A stretch of DNA of 64,000 bases from Lawsonibacter asaccharolyticus (GTDB lineage Bacteria > Bacillota > Clostridia > Oscillospirales > Oscillospiraceae): the NCBI GenBank assembly GCA_003112755.1, contig BFBT01000001.1:3410001-3474000 (forward strand), written 5' to 3'. Within the stretch, counting starts at the first letter, position 1, and each line of letters begins with the position of its first letter. Below are positions 62,171 through 64,000 of the stretch, piece after piece. The notes beneath the pieces were generated by a model. The model had not been told where the DNA came from. It saw nothing but the letters and a program-made list of their open reading frames with translations, and ran no database searches. The translations under genes and the position numbers were made by a program.

Positions 62171-62311
62171 TCACCGGTCCTCCGCTGTCAGGGCCGCCCT
62201 GCCGTCTCCCTCCCCAGATGTTGCCGCCGGGACGCCCCCCGGGACAAAGCAGGCGATCAGGCCCAGACACAGCAGCAACGCGGCCACGGTGGTCACCACG
62301 CGATAACGCAC
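62171..62311 (-). CDS. Possible small secreted peptide
   Basis: A 46-residue frame on the minus strand with GTG start after GGGGGG. It reads as a signal peptide (MRYRVVTTVAALLLCLGLIA) and an acidic end (GEGDGRAALTAED). It is divergent from the two-component genes, with a TATACT at 62354-62349 (minus) upstream. The hydrophobic core and ribosome site favour a real gene, but length and lack of relatives keep it tentative. Confidence 0.45.
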   Translation of the reverse strand: MRYRVVTTVAALLLCLGLIACFVPGGVPAATSGEGDGRAALTAEDR

Positions 62312-62364
62312 GAGTATCCCCCCTGTCCCTTGATGCTCTTCTGGGGCCAGTATAACAGGAGAAG

Positions 62365-62415
62365 CTGAAATTACTCTGAATTTTTCAGGGCATTTTCAGT
62401 TTTTTGTGGTATAGT
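62365..62415 (+). promoter_or_regulatory. Phased CTGAA/TTCAG boxes and promoter of the OmpR-type system
   Basis: CTGAA at 62365 and 62376 and TTCAG at 62385 and 62396 each repeat at 11 bases, one helical turn, as in sites for OmpR/PhoB-type regulators. A TATAGT -10 box follows at 62410-62415. Autoregulation by the downstream regulator is likely. The boxes could also serve the minus-strand peptide gene. Confidence 0.6.
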
Positions 62416-62453
62416 GAGAAAAAACAGAGCCCAATTTGGAAAGGAGGCCCACT

Positions 62454-63161
62454 ATGCGTATCCTGATCGTGGAGGACGAGGTCCGGCTGGCGGAGGCCCT
62501 GGCCCAGATCATGGCAGAGCAGAAATATCAGGTGGACCAGGTCCACAACGGTGCCGACGGCCTGGATTATGCGCTCACCGCCCAGTACGATGTCATCGTC
62601 CTGGATGTGATGCTGCCCAAGCTGGACGGGCTGGAGGTGGCCCGCCGCCTCCGCTCCGCCCACGTGTCCACTCCCATCCTCATGCTCACCGCCCGTGACG
62701 AGATCTCCGACAAAGTGAAGGGCCTGGACTGTGGGGCGGACGACTACATGACCAAGCCCTTTGACACCTCCGAGCTGCTGGCCCGAGTCCGGGCCCTCAC
62801 CCGCCGCCAGGGGGAGGTGGTGTCCGAGGAGCTGGCCTTCGGAGACCTGTCCCTCCACCTCTCCTCCCACTGCCTGCGCCGGGGAGACAAGTCGGTGCGG
62901 CTGGGCTTCAAGGAGTTCGAGGTGCTGCGTCTGCTTCTCCAGAACGCCAAGCTGGTCACCCCCAAGGACGACATCATTGCCAAGGTGTGGGGGCTGGACT
63001 CGGAGGCGGAGGACAACAATGTGGAGGTGTACATCTCCTTCCTGCGGAAGAAGCTGTCCTTCCTGGCCTCCCAGGTCTCCATCGGCACCGTGCGGAAGGT
63101 GGGCTATTTCCTCACTACCTCGGATGAGCCCGGCAGCTTTGGCGGAGGGGGCATGCCATGA
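62454..63161 (+). CDS. OmpR/PhoB-type response regulator
   Basis: A 235-residue two-domain regulator. The receiver has the acidic pair in VEDEVRLAEAL, the phospho-acceptor Asp in YDVIVLDVMLPKLDG near residue 51, and Lys in YMTKPFDTSELLARV. The C-terminal winged helix runs from about 125 (VRLGFKEFEVLRLLLQN, SEAEDNNVEVYISFLRKKL). The start MRILIV at 62454 follows AAAGGAGG. Its stop overlaps the kinase start (ATGA). Phased boxes upstream suggest autoregulation. Confidence 0.96.
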   Translation: MRILIVEDEVRLAEALAQIMAEQKYQVDQVHNGADGLDYALTAQYDVIVLDVMLPKLDGLEVARRLRSAHVSTPILMLTARDEISDKVKGLDCGADDYMTKPFDTSELLARVRALTRRQGEVVSEELAFGDLSLHLSSHCLRRGDKSVRLGFKEFEVLRLLLQNAKLVTPKDDIIAKVWGLDSEAEDNNVEVYISFLRKKLSFLASQVSIGTVRKVGYFLTTSDEPGSFGGGGMP

Positions 63162-64000
63162 TCCGTACCCTGCGGCGCAAATTTATTCTGGTGAACATGC
63201 TGCTGGTGTCCCTGGTCCTCCTTATGGTCTTTGGGGTCTTTATGGCAAGCAGTGCTCAACGCCTGAAGGACCAGAGCCTGCTGGCCATGCGTGCCGCCCT
63301 GATGTGGGGAGAGGAAGGCAGTCCCCTCCGGCCGGAGATCGCTTTTCCCCTGGATGGGTCCCGCCGCCCCTCCAGCGGCCAGGGCGCTCAGCGCTCCCTG
63401 CTCCCGGTGTTCACCGTCACAGTGGAGGACGGTGTGGTCACCGCTATCAACGACGGAGACCAAGTGGATGTCTCTCCGGAAGTGGCCCAACAGGCCGCCC
63501 AGGCCGCTCTGGAGGACGGCCGCCGGGATGGCACCGTCTCCTCCCTCCGCTATCTCCGGGAGGATGCGGAGGGAGGCGCGGTCCGCTTGGCCTTTGCTGA
63601 CCGGACCTGGGAGCGGGAAAATCTTCTGGCCCTGCTGCGGACGTGCCTGCTGGTGGGGCTGCTGGGGCTGGCCTGTTTCTTCGTCATCTCCCTGCTCCTC
63701 TCCACCCTGGCCTTACGCCCCGCCGAGCGGTCCTGGCAGCAGCAGAAGCAGTTCGTAGCCGACGCCTCCCACGAGTTGAAGACCCCCCTCACTGTCATCC
63801 TGGCCAACGCCGGCATCCTCCTGGCCCACTCCGGAGACATGGCTGATGGACAGCGCAAGTGGGTGGAGTACATCCAGGCAGAGGCCCAGCGGATGAAGTC
63901 ACTGGTGGAGGACCTGCTCTTCCTGGCCCGCTCTGATGACCGGCGCTCTCCCCTCCGTCTCCAGACGGTGTCCTTCAGCGACCTGGCCTGGGAGGCCCTG
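63158..64000 (+). CDS. Sensor histidine kinase (3' truncated by window end)
   Basis: 281 residues are visible before the window ends. A membrane helix (residues 9-29), an extracytoplasmic part of about 130 residues, a second helix (LLVGLLGLACFFVISLLLS), then the HisKA domain with the phospho-acceptor in FVADASHELKTPLTVILANA near residue 210. The ATPase domain lies beyond the window. It is the partner of the response regulator with which it overlaps by 4 bases. The signal is unknown. Confidence 0.94.
   Translation, partial: MIRTLRRKFILVNMLLVSLVLLMVFGVFMASSAQRLKDQSLLAMRAALMWGEEGSPLRPEIAFPLDGSRRPSSGQGAQRSLLPVFTVTVEDGVVTAINDGDQVDVSPEVAQQAAQAALEDGRRDGTVSSLRYLREDAEGGAVRLAFADRTWERENLLALLRTCLLVGLLGLACFFVISLLLSTLALRPAERSWQQQKQFVADASHELKTPLTVILANAGILLAHSGDMADGQRKWVEYIQAEAQRMKSLVEDLLFLARSDDRRSPLRLQTVSFSDLAWEAL

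Overview
Organism: a high-GC (about 60-65% by eye) anaerobic Firmicute, most like the Flavonifractor/Pseudoflavonifractor/Lawsonibacter group of Oscillospiraceae. The evidence is the sporulation genes yqfC-yqfD, the linked set phoH, ybeY, era, yqzL and recO, a T-box leader, a THF riboswitch, Gram-positive lipoprotein signals, AGGAGG-type ribosome sites, and the formate/tetrahydrofolate and formiminotransferase genes. This is inference from gene content; no rRNA or tRNA gene is visible. No phage, integrase, transposase or CRISPR array was seen. The window starts inside a permease gene and ends inside a histidine kinase gene. || Layout. 1-1.2 kb: end of a polar amino acid ABC transporter. 1.5-5.8 kb (minus): an alanine T-box operon, PhzF-like protein - lipoprotein - alaS. 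5.8-8.5 kb: ArsC/Spx-like protein, an Rrf2 regulator, a membrane HExxH protein, and an XRE regulator with a small membrane protein. 8.7-19.5 kb (minus): core genes ftsK/spoIIIE, uppP, recO, yqzL, era, a YeiH-type exporter, ybeY (fused here to a helix-turn-helix domain), phoH, yqfD and yqfC. 19.7-27.8 kb (minus): accessory genes, including a DUF2975/HTH pair, two small secreted or anchored proteins, three tandem paralogous membrane proteins of unknown family, a YgjP-like metalloprotein, an ECF sigma factor with a probable membrane anti-sigma partner, and a DUF2804 protein. || 28-36 kb: catabolic genes, namely an opine-type dehydrogenase, an AbgT transporter, an M24 peptidase/creatinase homologue, a URO-D/MtaA-like protein, a LysR regulator and a cysteine-desulfidase family protein. 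36-40.8 kb: a YesM/YesN-type two-component system whose response regulator is frameshifted, an orphan sugar-binding lipoprotein and a lipoprotein cyclase. 41-47 kb: a LysR gene divergent from a split transketolase, an Asp/Glu-racemase-like protein and an acetolactate-synthase-like ThDP enzyme. || 48.5-62 kb: a one-carbon island. A SARP/BTAD-AAA regulator lies between one formiminotransferase gene (minus) and a plus-strand series gltS - formiminotransferase - cyclodeaminase - hutD - fhs - folD - formate channel - folC - (THF riboswitch) - folT. Together these could move a formimino carbon onto THF, interconvert methenyl-, methylene- and formyl-THF, yield ATP and formate through Fhs, export formate and maintain the folate pool. 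hutH, hutU and hutI are not in the window. The end holds an OmpR-type two-component system. || The most notable observations are the HTH-YbeY fusion, a FolD lacking the usual cyclohydrolase Lys and Gln next to a cyclodeaminase, the tandem membrane-protein family, the two-ThDP-enzyme operon, the alanine T-box ahead of a phzF-like gene, the structured gltS promoter region, and two hairpin-bounded intergenic elements.
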